Assembly: GCA_965238215.1 (NCBI GenBank) | Contig: OZ250180.1 | Span: forward strand, 434,001-498,000 | From: JAPULR01 sp965238215 | GTDB lineage: Bacteria > Chloroflexota > Dehalococcoidia > Lucifugimonadales > GCA-2712585 | Reading direction: 5' to 3' | Length of the DNA: 64,000 nucleotides | Shown: positions 21,619-30,865 of the stretch, piece by piece | Layout: each line of letters opens with the position of its first letter | How positions within the stretch are numbered: the stretch's first letter is position 1 | The notes under the pieces: generated by a model | The model's input: only the letters and a program-made list of their open reading frames with translations | Told to the model about the DNA's origin: nothing | Database searches by the model: none | Program-made: the position numbers and the translations under genes

Positions 21619-23400
21619 TTCCGCCTTGCGAAGACGAAGATTCAGGGGTGTGACTTCCAGCAGTTCATCGTCAGAGATGAACGACAGGGCCTCCTCTAGG
21701 CTCATCCTCACAGTGGCGTTGAGGCGCTTGGATACTTCAGCCGTCGACGACCGCATGTTGGTCAGCTTCTTTTCCTTACAGACGTTGATCTCAATGTCGC
21801 CTACGCGGCGGTGGGAGCCGACAATCATCCCTGCATAGACCATAGTGCCTGCCTCGATGAAGGTGTCTCCCCGACCTTGTGCGTTGAGCAGGCCGTAAGT
21901 GACAGCCGCGCCGCCCTCGGACGCTACAAGTACACCGCCGCGCTGGGACTTGATTTCACCTTCCATAGGCTCGTAGGAGGTGAAGAAGCTGCTCTTCACT
22001 CCAACGCCCCGGGTGTTCCGAAGAAAGAAGGGATCGAATCCTATCAGTCCACGGGTAGGTATCTTGTACTCCATATGGACGTAACCGTTTTCGTCGTACC
22101 GCATGTCCCGAAGCTGAGCCAAATGGGCGGAGAGATGCTCGGTCAGCACACCCACACACTCTTCTTGAGCACTGATATTCAGAATTTCGTAAGGCTCGTA
22201 TACTTTGCTGTCGATCACCTTGGTGACGGGTGTGGGACGAGACACCTGAAACTCGAATTGTTCACGGCGCATTGTCTCGACCAGAATGGAAAGGTGCAAC
22301 TCTCCCCGTCCTGCGACTACAAACACGTCCGGGCTGGGGGTGGTATCCACTCGCAGGCTGACGTTGGTCCGCAGTTCGCTAATCAGCCGGTCGTGAAGAT
22401 TGCGGGAAGTGCAGTGGTTACCCTCCCGGCCCATGAAGGGAGAGCTGCTCACGCCGAAGGTCATGCGCACCGTGGGTTCGTTGATGTCGATAGTCGGTAA
22501 GGCCTCCGGGCTTTCCGTCGAAGCAATGGTGTCGCCGATGGCCACGTCTTCAGGGCCAGTCACAGCCACGATGTCCCCGGCGTGGGCTTCGGGTATTTCA
22601 ACTCGCTCCATACCGCGGAACACGAAGATGCGATCGAGGTTGTGGGTGGTTGCTTGGCCGTCGCGGCCCAGCAGAGCCACGTCATCCCGCAGCCGGAGCG
22701 TGCCATTGGAGATGCGGCCCACGGATACTTGACCCAGATAATTGTCGTAGTCCAAGGCCGCCACCAGCATTTGCAACGGAGCGCCGGGGTCGCCGGTGGG
22801 CGGCGGCACCGACTCCAATATCGCTTGGAAAAGAGGCTGCATATCCACCCCCGGCACGTCCGGGTCCGTGGTGGCGCAGCCCTGGCGGGCCGAGGTGTAC
22901 AGCACTGGAAAATCCAGCTGTTCCTCCCTCGTAACCAGGTCCAAGAAGAGGTCTTGGACCATCTCAACCACCTCCGTCACGCGGGCATCAGGGCGGTCGA
23001 TCTTGTTGATGACGACAATTGGTGTGACGTTCTGCTGGAAGGCTTGGCGCAACACATAGGTAGTCTGGGGCATGGGGCCGTCAACGGCGTCCACCAACAG
23101 CAGGCAGCCATCGGCCATATTCATGACACGTTCCACCTCGCCGCTGAAATCGGCGTGGCCCGGCGTATCGATAATGTTGATCCGTACACCGCCGTAGGTG
23201 ACCGAGGCGTTCTTGGCCAGGATCGTAATGCCGCGTTCTCGTTCTAGAGGGTTGGTGTCCATAATCAAAGCGCCCACCTGTTGGTGGGCCCGAAAGACTT
23301 GCCCTTGTTTCAACAACGCGTCGACCAAGGTGGTCTTACCGTGGTCGACGTGGGCTATGATGGCCAGGTTGCGAATGGCGTTGTTTTGGCAGTCAGTCAA
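21562..23400 (-). CDS. typA: Ribosome-associated GTPase TypA/BipA
   Basis: A 612-residue translational GTPase of the EF-G/LepA class that binds 70S ribosomes and aids large-subunit assembly and stress adaptation. G1 is AHVDHGKTT near residue 15, G2 ERERGITI, G3 DTPGHADF, G4 NKIDRP, followed by domains II, III and V and the TypA-specific C-terminal domain. Length and motifs are complete. It is the only clearly intact gene between the two decayed clusters, as expected for a conserved housekeeping gene. Confidence 0.96.
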   Translation of the reverse strand: MTDCQNNAIRNLAIIAHVDHGKTTLVDALLKQGQVFRAHQQVGALIMDTNPLERERGITILAKNASVTYGGVRINIIDTPGHADFSGEVERVMNMADGCLLLVDAVDGPMPQTTYVLRQAFQQNVTPIVVINKIDRPDARVTEVVEMVQDLFLDLVTREEQLDFPVLYTSARQGCATTDPDVPGVDMQPLFQAILESVPPPTGDPGAPLQMLVAALDYDNYLGQVSVGRISNGTLRLRDDVALLGRDGQATTHNLDRIFVFRGMERVEIPEAHAGDIVAVTGPEDVAIGDTIASTESPEALPTIDINEPTVRMTFGVSSSPFMGREGNHCTSRNLHDRLISELRTNVSLRVDTTPSPDVFVVAGRGELHLSILVETMRREQFEFQVSRPTPVTKVIDSKVYEPYEILNISAQEECVGVLTEHLSAHLAQLRDMRYDENGYVHMEYKIPTRGLIGFDPFFLRNTRGVGVKSSFFTSYEPMEGEIKSQRGGVLVASEGGAAVTYGLLNAQGRGDTFIEAGTMVYAGMIVGSHRRVGDIEINVCKEKKLTNMRSSTAEVSKRLNATVRMSLEEALSFISDDELLEVTPLNLRLRKAELSALDRKRKRRDGARSRD

Positions 23401-23619
23401 ATCTAATCACCCCACATACAATGATAACAGGAAGGTGCGCCTATTACTGAAGTGTACACCTATTCTCAGAACCCAATCCGAAACTGAACTTGGGATACCT
23501 ATCGTCGGCGTTGGGTAGCTTTCTGGTATCGTTACCCATGGACAGTGCCTATTTGAATGGACGTGCCAAGGACGCCGCCCCCATGAATTGAGGGAGATGC
23601 TTTGGGTCCACTGCGTGCA

Positions 23620-24170
23620 GTTGTTCTATAACCCGGGCCTTCACCGGACTGCTGATGTTTATCGCTGATGACGACCAGCTGCGAAGCATCACGTTCTGGA
23701 TGTTGGAAAGCATTGGCGGCGCGACCTGGCCGGTTGTTAGCGCGGCAACCCCCTTCTTGGTCGTCGGTCTGATTCTCCTGCCCCTCTGGTCCAGGTCCCT
23801 CAATCTGCTGAAACTCGGGGACCGGGAGGCCCGTCATCTCGGAGTGTCGACGGAGCACGTGCACCTGAGTGTAATAGTCCTCTGCGCGCCGGTGACCAGG
23901 GCAGCAGCCGTCTCGGTAGCTCGCATTATCGGATTCGTTGGGCTTGTGGCGCCCCACGAAATCAGACTCATCGTTGGACCGGACCACCGCTTTCTCCTTC
24001 CAGCCAGCATCATGGGCGGAGCGACGGCGTTTCTGCTGACCGATCTCCTCGCGCGGACTGTCGTAGTGCGGGCGGAACTTCCTCTCGGCGCAGTCACCGC
24101 TATGGTGGGAGGCCCCTTCTTCCTTTCGCTCGTGCATAGGACGCGAAGATCCTGGAGAGGTGCGGAATGA
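23620..24170 (+). pseudogene. FecCD-family iron/haem ABC permease, 5'-truncated
   Basis: Only the C-terminal half of a FecCD/BtuC-type permease remains (about 180 of 330 residues). The coding sense begins around 23630 (GLLMFIADDDQLRSITFWML) and continues through GDREARHLGVST, VSVARIIGFVGLVAPHEIRL and the final span. No start codon or ribosome site is at the expected place. The stop overlaps the ATG of the ATPase gene in an ATGA arrangement typical of these operons. Confidence 0.82.
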
Positions 24171-25008
24171 TACCAACGTTGAGGGCAGATTGTGTGACCT
24201 ATGCCATGGACGATAAGGTTCTGATTAGTAGAGTGGAGTTGGACCTCTACCCGGTCTCCATGCTAGCTGTAGTAGGACCCAATGGCGCTGACAAATCGAC
24301 CCTTTGTGGTGTTCTGTCCGAAGACCTGACACCAATGGAGGGTGGTGTGCAGGTGTGCGGGCCCGACATGCGCGAGGCGAAGTCCGCCATCCTTGCGCGC
24401 TTGCGATCTATGCCCACACAGCAAACCCACATCCGATTTCCTTTCACGGTGCGGGAGGTGATTATGATGGGCAGACATCCGCATATCCGGCGATGGAGGT
24501 CTCCTACCTAGATCGACTTCGCGGCGTCTAAAGATGCTATCAAAGCCACCCAGGTGATGCACCCGGCCAATTTGGTATATCCGACACTTTCGGGTGGTGA
24601 ATAGCGGCGGGTCTCCTCGCCCGTGTCCCGGGCCAGGACACGCCGGTCATCCTGTTGGACAAACCCACCAACGCCCTGGTTATTGCCCATCAGCAGCTTG
24701 TCATGTCGCTGTGCAGGCAGCTTGCGGACGAAGGGCGAGCCGTTCTGGCAGTGCTCAACGACTTGGACCTGGCCGCCGCCTTTGCGGACCAGGTGATGGT
24801 CATCTCTGAGGGAAGAGTGGTTGCAATAGGAAGACCCGAGGAGGTTCTACCGCCACACCTCCTTTCAGAAGTGTTCAATCAGCAAGTCATCGTCATACCC
24901 CACCCGCAGACCACGAAGCCCGTTGTGCTCGCGTCATACAACGGAGCGGCCCTGACCGCTCACATCCCATTGAACCAGGGACCTAATGGAAGAGAAAACC
25001 AGAATTGA
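24167..25008 (+). pseudogene. HmuV/FecE-type ABC ATPase, multiply disrupted
   Basis: Former ATPase of the iron/haem importer. The P-loop reads GPNGADKST, with Asp where the invariant Gly should be. TAG codons interrupt the frame at 24509-24511 (after HIRRWRSPT) and at 24602-24604, directly after the LSGGE signature. A frameshift follows between 24604 and 24655. The last part, in the new frame, contains a Walker B with LLDKPTNAL, so the catalytic Glu is Lys, and then a good C-terminal half (VMVISEGRVVAIGRPEEVL). At least five independent lesions show long-standing loss of function. Confidence 0.9.
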
Positions 25009-25020
25009 AAGGAGAGAGGA

Positions 25021-25345
25021 ATGAATGTCGTAAAGATAAACGCGAATACAGTTATTGAAGATGAGGGGGCTGCGCTTGAGGCCCGGTTTGGCAATCGCAA
25101 CCAGGCGGTGGAGCAGATGGAGGGCTTTGAGGGCTTTCATCTGCTTCGGCATGCGAAGAGGTGAGCAGGGGTGGCGGAAGGATAATCACCCCCCGGAGGA
25201 ACGAACAGGAGAGGGCATCATTCTAGCGCGCGTGGCTGACTCGGGAGGCAACGGTTTAAGCCTTACCCAGAGGGACTCACAACGGCTCGGGCCACCGGGC
25301 ACAGGCGAATCTCGCGAGACGATCGACGAAATGCGCGGCAGATAA
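25021..25345 (+). pseudogene. Antibiotic-biosynthesis-monooxygenase/IsdG-like haem oxygenase, broken
   Basis: A strong ribosome site (AAAGGAGAGAGG) precedes an ATG at 25021. The 47-residue frame (VIEDEGAALEARFGNR, AVEQMEGFEGFHLLR) matches the first half of ABM-domain proteins, which include haem-degrading monooxygenases. It stops at 25162-25164. Degraded C-terminal pieces, in more than one frame, are visible to about 25345 (AWLTREATV, then PRGTH). Position behind an iron/haem ABC importer supports the haem-oxygenase reading. Confidence 0.65.
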
Positions 25346-25370
25346 GAAGGGGAGAAGGAGGAACTTCAAC

Positions 25371-25795
25371 ATGATCACCCTGTTTCCCATTTTAGTGTCC
25401 TCAGTCCCATTTAGGCCTCCGCCTTCCCTTGTAGTCAATGTACGGCGCGTTAAGCAACTCACGCCGCACATGATACGGATAACCTCCGGGGGCGAACAGA
25501 TGGCGAGCTTTCATTACGCGGGACCCGCCTCGCAACTACGGGTCTTTCTGCCCGACAGCGAGACGGGAGAACCGGCCCTCCCTGTTCAAGGGCCTGAGGG
25601 CAACGTCTTCTCCCGGGGCGGAGGTTGCCGCTCAGTCGCGCCTACACGCCGCGTCGCTGGAGACCGGAGAGGCTGGAGCTGGATATAGAGATCGCTCTGC
25701 ACGACGATGGCCCCGGCGCCGCAGAGGAAGTCGACGCTGCTGGGGTTGCCTACGGACCGGAGTTCGGGCTCCGTTTGCAATTAGGCGTGAGGTGG
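25371..25795 (+). pseudogene. Siderophore-interacting protein (SIP/ViuB-like), frameshifted and truncated
   Basis: The first frame encodes the start of a flavin-dependent ferric-siderophore reductase (RRVKQLTPHMIRITSGGEQM, YAGPASQLRVFLPDSE). After EGNVF the frame slips near 25615-25630. The next frame gives PLSRAYTPRRWRPERLELDI and ALHDDGPGA, the FAD-binding motif of the family (R-x-Y-T). Homology ends near 25740, just before the tRNA-Glu gene; the NADPH-binding half is missing. Confidence 0.82.
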
Positions 25796-25869
25796 TGGCG
25801 CATACGGGGTTCGAACCCGTGATCTCCGCCTTGAGAGGGCGGTGTCCTAGTCCACTAGACGAATGCGCC
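25796..25869 (-). tRNA. tRNA-Glu(CTC)
   Basis: On the minus strand: acceptor GGCGCAT/ATGCGCC, anticodon stem CCGCC/GGCGG with loop CTCTCAA (anticodon CTC), T-loop TTCGAAC. Divergent from tRNA-Gln with a shared promoter region. Confidence 0.93.
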
Positions 25870-25880
25870 AACGATACGGC

Positions 25881-25926
25881 ATTTTATCACACTTTCCCTT
25901 GTGCACAAAACTAACTGTAGTATAAT
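25881..25926. promoter_or_regulatory. Overlapping divergent tRNA promoters
   Basis: The palindrome TTGTGCACAA (25899-25908) supplies a -35 box TTGTGC on each strand. Sixteen bases away there is TATAAT at 25921-25926 for tRNA-Gln (plus) and TAAAAT at 25886-25881 for tRNA-Glu (minus). Both predicted starts fall 10-20 bases before the tRNA 5' ends. Confidence 0.65.
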
Positions 25927-25943
25927 CTATGAGGCCAAAACAT

Positions 25944-26017
25944 TGCCGAGTGGTGTAGTGGTAGCACTCGTGACTCTGGATCACGCAACCCTGGTTCGAA
26001 TCCAGGCTCGGCAGCCA
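25944..26017 (+). tRNA. tRNA-Gln(CTG), likely integration site
   Basis: Acceptor TGCCGAG/CTCGGCA, anticodon stem CGTGA/TCACG with loop CTCTGGA (anticodon CTG), T-loop TTCGAAT, discriminator G and an encoded CCA. An integrase gene starts 135 bases downstream in the same direction, so the 3' part of this gene is a likely attachment site for the island to the right. Confidence 0.92.
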
Positions 26018-26151
26018 ATTACCTCTCCCACAAAGGCCGTAAAGGTCCCAAAAGCCCCCCTTTCATAGCTAAATCAGGGGCTTGCTGTTTCCGTGCCGTT
26101 CCGTTACAATCCCAGCCTACCCCACGCTAAATGTGGTGAAAATGTGGGGGG

Positions 26152-27432
26152 ATGACATGGGTGATTCCACCTCAAATGTGGGGAAAACCAAGGATAGGAC
26201 ATAGCGAAATAGCAAAGCAGCTTACGGTCGCAAGGATAAAGGCACTCTCAAAACCAGGAAGATTTGGTGACGGCGGCGGTCTATACCTTGAGATAGCGAA
26301 GGGTGGATCGAAGTCCTGGATACAGAGAATCATGATAGACGGACGACGGCGGGACCTTGGCTTAGGAGGCTATCCTGCTGTGAGCCTCGCAAAGGCCCGT
26401 GAAAGGGCAGCAGGTAATCGGACTGCTGTTGCCGACGGACGGGACCCGCTGGCAGAGAGACGCAAGACTAGGAAGGTCCCGACGTTTCGAGAGGCGGGAG
26501 AGTCCTTCTTGTTGGCGAACGTTCCTCGTTGGAAGAACGGGAAGACGGCAATCAACTGGCGGGGTCAGATGGAGAAATATGCCTATCCTGTCTTTGGGGA
26601 CGTTCGTATTGACCGGGTGGATCGGATCGACGTGTTGGGCATTTTGTCTCCGATCTGGACCTCCAAGCCATCGGCTGCCAAGAAGCTCCGCCAACACCTC
26701 AGGGCCGTCTTCGCGTTCGCAATGGCGCACGGGTACATCGAGATCAACCCTGCAGGAGAGATTATCGACGCCGCGCTCCCGCCCATGCCCGCAGTCAAGA
26801 ATCACTTCCGCGCTCTCCCATATCAGGAGATCGGGGATGCCCTTAGAATGGTTGGAGCGTCTTCCTCGTCTCTCTCGTCTCGATTGTGCTTCAAATTCTT
26901 GGTGCTGACGGCGGCGAGGAGCGGAGAGGCTAGGGGAGCCAACTGGGACGAGATCGACATGCACGAGGCCGTCTGGACGATACCGAGCAGCAGGATGAAG
27001 GCGGGTGTCGAGCATCGCGTGCCCCTGGTCGACGCTGCCCTGGAATTATTGGCGACGGCGCAGTTGCTTTCCGATGGTAGCAACTTGGTCTTTCCCTCGT
27101 TGATGAAGCCCGGCCACCCGTTGAGCGACATGACGCTAACGAAACTTCTCCGGGACCTTGGCCTGGCAGAACGCGCAACAGTCCATGGGTTCAGGACTTC
27201 CTTTAAGACATGGTGCATGGAGCAGACCGATACTCCCTGGGCCGTCGGAGAGGCCGCCCTCGCTCACACAATAGGCAACAGTACCGAGGCGGCTTATGCC
27301 CGCTCAGACTTGTTCAATAAGCGCAGGACGGTGATGCAGCAGTGGGCTGGCTTCGTGACCGCTGCGTTTGGCGCCGCAGGGTCTACCAGTTCGCGGCGTT
27401 ACCACGTTCCAACTACCACGATGAAAGCTTAG
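26152..27432 (+). CDS. int: P4-type tyrosine integrase
   Basis: A 426-residue site-specific recombinase. The N-terminal arm-binding domain (DUF4102-like; LTVARIKALSKPGRFGDGGG and SLAKARERA) is followed by a core-binding domain and the catalytic domain. Catalytic residues are visible: Arg256 in ARSGEARG, His345 and Arg348 in HGFRTSF, and Tyr382 in AAYARSDLF. The start may be the first ATG or one seven codons later. Placed just after tRNA-Gln, it is the expected integrase of an island using the tRNA 3' end. It is intact, unlike its relative at 30866-31675. Confidence 0.93.
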   Translation: MTWVIPPQMWGKPRIGHSEIAKQLTVARIKALSKPGRFGDGGGLYLEIAKGGSKSWIQRIMIDGRRRDLGLGGYPAVSLAKARERAAGNRTAVADGRDPLAERRKTRKVPTFREAGESFLLANVPRWKNGKTAINWRGQMEKYAYPVFGDVRIDRVDRIDVLGILSPIWTSKPSAAKKLRQHLRAVFAFAMAHGYIEINPAGEIIDAALPPMPAVKNHFRALPYQEIGDALRMVGASSSSLSSRLCFKFLVLTAARSGEARGANWDEIDMHEAVWTIPSSRMKAGVEHRVPLVDAALELLATAQLLSDGSNLVFPSLMKPGHPLSDMTLTKLLRDLGLAERATVHGFRTSFKTWCMEQTDTPWAVGEAALAHTIGNSTEAAYARSDLFNKRRTVMQQWAGFVTAAFGAAGSTSSRRYHVPTTTMKA

Positions 27433-27441
27433 GAGAGCAGA

Positions 27442-27801
27442 ATGGCCGACAAGACCGAATGTCCCGAATGCGGCGAGAATAAGGACCCGAAATTCGAGAC
27501 ATGCTTCTCCTGCAGCCCCATTGAGGCTTGCGATTGAGGTAGCGTTTTCTACAACTCCGCGAAATTCGACGAATGCAGAAGCTGTCGGACATACCGCAAG
27601 GCGCGGCGGGAAGCCTCGGAAAAGACAATGAGCTTTCCAGACTTCTGGGACTACCTGTCACAGTTCGACGGCAAGCAGTTGGAGGCGTGGGTGAAGATAG
27701 GCCGCGTCATAGCTGATAAAGGCCACGACTACCCCACTTGGAACGCCTACAGGTGGGTTAAGACCAACGTGAAGGGAGTCAGGACCAATGCCCAACCCTG
27801 A
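27442..27801 (+). pseudogene. Zinc-ribbon accessory protein with in-frame TGA
   Basis: GGAG precedes an ATG nine bases after the integrase stop. The first 31 codons carry CPEC and CFSC pairs, then TGA at 27535-27537. The same frame continues without a break for 87 codons (FYNSAKFDECRSCRTYRKARR and on to a Trp-rich tail), including another CxxC. The combined 119-codon frame looks like one small zinc-binding protein. The TGA probably replaced CGA (Arg). Function unknown; position suggests an island accessory or excision gene. Confidence 0.5.
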
Positions 27802-28030
27802 ACTGTACCCACAAGCCGTTTGGGAAGCGGACAACCACGCCCGCTTTGTTGCCCTGTGGGAAAAGGTCGAATGACTCCAAGACCAGGGTTACCCGGAGGA
27901 GGAGATTGTCGAGTGGCTATGGAGGTTGGGGCATAGGCCAATCAACCCGAAAGACGACAACGCCACACAGGTCTACCAGGTACGCGACAATGCGGCTGCT
28001 ATGGAGTGTTGGCGGCGGGTCACAGGATGA
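27788..28030 (+). pseudogene. Small island protein with in-frame TGA
   Basis: Overlaps the preceding frame by 14 bases. The ATG frame encodes MPNPELYPQAVWEADNHARF and so on to a TGA at 27872-27874, after which the same frame goes on coherently (LQDQGYPEEEIVEWLWRLGH) to 28030. Again CGA to TGA is the simplest change. The 80-codon whole would be an acidic, Trp-rich protein of unknown function. Confidence 0.45.
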
Positions 28031-28108
28031 GGGATTCTTGGGGAGTTTGACGAGGAGGAGAAAGAGATATAATCCAAGTAGTCGGTCGTCGTTCCCCCGA
28101 CGCTGTGA

Positions 28109-28153
28109 ACAGAAAGGCTCCGGTCTAGAGCCACCGGGGTCTTTCTGTTTGGA
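28109..28153 (+). terminator. Stem-loop terminator
   Basis: CAGAAAG..CTCCGGT pairs with ACCGGGG.CTTTCTG and is followed by TTT. It closes the small-gene block behind the integrase. Confidence 0.65.
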
Positions 28154-28241
28154 CGGTGACGGGCGCATTATTCCTCTCTTGGGATACTCTGGAAGAGGGA
28201 GAAAGGCCTCTCTGGGCCTCTTAGCGCGTCTCAGGTGTAAA

Positions 28242-29437
28242 TCAGGCATCGTAGTAGGGAACGTAATTGAATCCGTTGTTCAGGGCCAGGATATGCTCCC
28301 TCGCGCCGTTGAGGCCTTGCAACCAGTTATGTAACGTTGCGAGGCCGAGGTCGGAGTATCGCGTGGCAGATTCAATCTCTGTGGCCGTGTAGTACCCCGA
28401 GTCGTCATTGACGCTCGCTAGTATGACGGTGCCGACGTCCCGCACCCTCCATGCGATATGTTGTTGGCAGGTCACGTTAATGAGGTAGAAAGTCTGACTC
28501 TCGCCAAGAGCGTTGGTGGTGTCTGCAATGCTTCGGGTGGAATCTCCCCGATCTATGGCCAACCTTGCCGGAGCGTCGGCGTGGTGCTGGATGCGGTTGA
28601 AGCGGAGTTGATTGGCTTCGGAGAACATCACCGCCGGCTGCAACCGGTGTAGCGTCCCTATCTCCGGGTTGCTTGCCTGGAAAAGATGCCGAGTGAACCC
28701 GCTCACCGTATCCGACTGCGGCGTCGTGAAGTTGATGGCGAATGCCGAGTTCCCCACGAAATATTCCCACGGCGTGAGTGGTATCCAGGTGCTCGCTGAG
28801 AGTATGGCGATGATCATGTGCCGGGAGGCTCCATCCCGCAAGGTAATCAGGTGAGCTCCGTAGGCCGCTTGACTGGCAAAGCTGGAATGGACCACCGCGT
28901 TATTCCAGGTGCCAGGGGCGCGCGAGGTGCTATTCCAAATACTCCCGCCCTGAGTCCCGTCTTGCCGCAGGTTCGGGTGTAGAACCCAATAGTTGTCAGT
29001 TGTCAGGTCAAGGAAAAGATCCCGGCATCGGCGCATTGGATGTCCCAATCGCTCCAGGACCGGTGGTTGGCGTTGATGCCGCAGCGCGCGGTGTTGTCGC
29101 CCGTTCTCTGCCGAGTGTTGACGTGGCATCCGTCAATGCCGCCGTGGGAAGTCTCCCGAAGCCCAAAGCCGCTCACGACGGGAATCTCGACATGGGCATT
29201 GGTAGCTATGTACTCGTTCAGCACTTCGCCCACCAGGGCTTGATCGGGCCAACTTCTAAATCTTCGCGTCTGAGCGTCCCCGTCAGTCCTGAACTCCGCC
29301 GCAGTCACAACGTCTGAGCGAGCTATCAGGTCGTCAAAGAAGGTGGCTTCAATGGGCGGCGGCTGTGGGCGGGAAAGCAGTTCCACGCTACCCAGGTTGA
29401 TGGCTACGCCTCGGCTTCCAGATAGGATTAGTACTAG
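28242..29437 (-). pseudogene. Unrecognised island gene, frameshifted and split by an IS
   Basis: A long minus-strand coding region of unknown function. The 3' part in one frame (NYWVLHPNLRQDGTQGG to the end at 28242) and the 5' part in another (INLGSVELLSRPQPPP to IQCADAGIFS) join at about 28995-29010, where one base must have been gained or lost. The 5' part stops at the IS boundary. Removing the IS and one CTAG copy continues the frame on its far side (SKPNLLLDGTVCGTTALKS, about 30640-30710). No signal or known motif was seen; the beta-rich, polar composition would fit a virion or surface protein, which is a guess. Confidence 0.55.
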
Positions 29438-30635
29438 GGAACCTCTGAACAACTGAGGGTATCTGGTATGTGATGGACAGTAAGTGGACTGTCCGAGGTG
29501 TTTCTTGCTCCTACGGTGTGTCGATAGAGGTCTTGTGGTCCTGAAACGGCTCTGCTAAGGCGTATCTACGTCCGTTTGTCCAGCTTGGGCGCACTTCGCC
29601 CTCGTCAGGCTGCCAAGTACCGCTCCGCCGTTATCAAGTTCGTCATCCCCAGTAGCAATGTCAGTCGTTGCGTGTTCTTTGCCAACCCTCGGTAACGCAC
29701 CTTGGCGTATCCAAAGTGCCGCTTCACGTACAGGAACGGATGCTCCACCTTCGCCCTGGTCGACGCCTTGCGTTTCTCCATAAGCGCCTCATAGCTTCCC
29801 GGCTCCAGTTGCCGACGTCTCCCGGGTCTCATCGCTACCTGCCATTCCACATCCAACTCGCGATTCTCCAATCGCTTGTCGACTCCCTGATACCCCGCAT
29901 CGCCCCACACCCGATTCTCTCCACCGTGCAGCAGCCAGTGAGCCTCCGTCACGTCATGAACGTTCGCAGGTGTCGTTTTTGAGCTATGTACTACTCCCGT
30001 CTCAGCGTCCACACCGACGTGTACCTTCATCCCGAAGTGCCACTCATTCCCCTTCTTCGTCTGACGCATCTCAGGGTCTCGCTTACCTGCACGATTCTTC
30101 GTTGACGATGGCGCCTCAATGATGCTCGCGTCCACGATCGTTCCCTCCCGAAGCCGCAGCCCCTGGGACTCCAGATGACGGTTGATCTCCTCGAACAGAC
30201 CCTGTCCCAACTCGTGCTCTTCCAGCAGATGGCGGAAGTTCAGGATCGTCGTCTCGTCCGGGAGCGGGCCCGACAGCCTCAACCCTACGAACCGTCTCAC
30301 CGACTCGACCTCGTAGAGCATGTCCTCCATACCAGGATCACTGAGGTTGTAGAACATCTGCACGCAGTGAATCCGCAGCATCACAGACAACTCATAGGGT
30401 CGCCGGCCCCGGCCTGCCTTGGGATAGAACGGGCGGATGCGTTCTACGAGCTGTTCCCACGGGACCAGACCGTCCATGCGCTCAAGGAATATCTCCCGCC
30501 GGGTCTTCCGCTTCTTGCTCTCGTATTCCAAGTCGGCAAATGTTGGCTGGTCCATCGTGTCTTCACCCCAAACATCTCTACTTTGTGTGTGGCATAGTAC
30601 TATGCCACAATACACCAGACTTGTTCAGAGTATCC
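29438..30635. mobile_element. Complete IS5-family insertion sequence
   Basis: A 1198-base element with imperfect terminal inverted repeats of about 17 bp (GGAACCTCTGAACAACT on the left, GGATACTCTGAACAAGT on the right, read inward; three mismatches). It is flanked by the direct repeat CTAG (29434-29437 and 30636-30639), the target duplication usual for IS5 elements. It carries one full transposase gene and lies inside an island gene. Confidence 0.9.
29605..30555 (-). CDS. IS5-family transposase
   Basis: A DDE transposase of 316 residues when started at the ATG at 30555 (MDQPTFADLEYESKKRKTRR). An upstream in-frame start at 30615 is less likely. It has the family layout: N-terminal helix-turn-helix with PYELSVMLRIHCVQMFYNLSD, LPDETTILNFRHLLE, first Asp in TIVDASIIEAPSS, second in VWGDAGYQG, and the C-terminal RAKVEHPFLYVKRHFGY containing the Glu. 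It is intact and may be active. Confidence 0.93.
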   Translation of the reverse strand: MDQPTFADLEYESKKRKTRREIFLERMDGLVPWEQLVERIRPFYPKAGRGRRPYELSVMLRIHCVQMFYNLSDPGMEDMLYEVESVRRFVGLRLSGPLPDETTILNFRHLLEEHELGQGLFEEINRHLESQGLRLREGTIVDASIIEAPSSTKNRAGKRDPEMRQTKKGNEWHFGMKVHVGVDAETGVVHSSKTTPANVHDVTEAHWLLHGGENRVWGDAGYQGVDKRLENRELDVEWQVAMRPGRRRQLEPGSYEALMEKRKASTRAKVEHPFLYVKRHFGYAKVRYRGLAKNTQRLTLLLGMTNLITAERYLAA

Positions 30636-30865
30636 CTAGCTGTAAAAAGGGGCTTTTTAGCGCCGTCGTACCACATACGGTACCATCCAGCAAGAGATTG
30701 GGCTTGCTACGTCTTTATCAATCAAGAATTGCGCCGCAGCTGTAGTTGCCGTAGAAATGGCCCCTATTGCGGCCAGCTCCACCATTACCGACGTTCAGGT
30801 AAGCCATACACGTCGTCCATGACGCAAACAAGCCCCGTTGGCGCAACGCCAGGCACATAGCAAGC

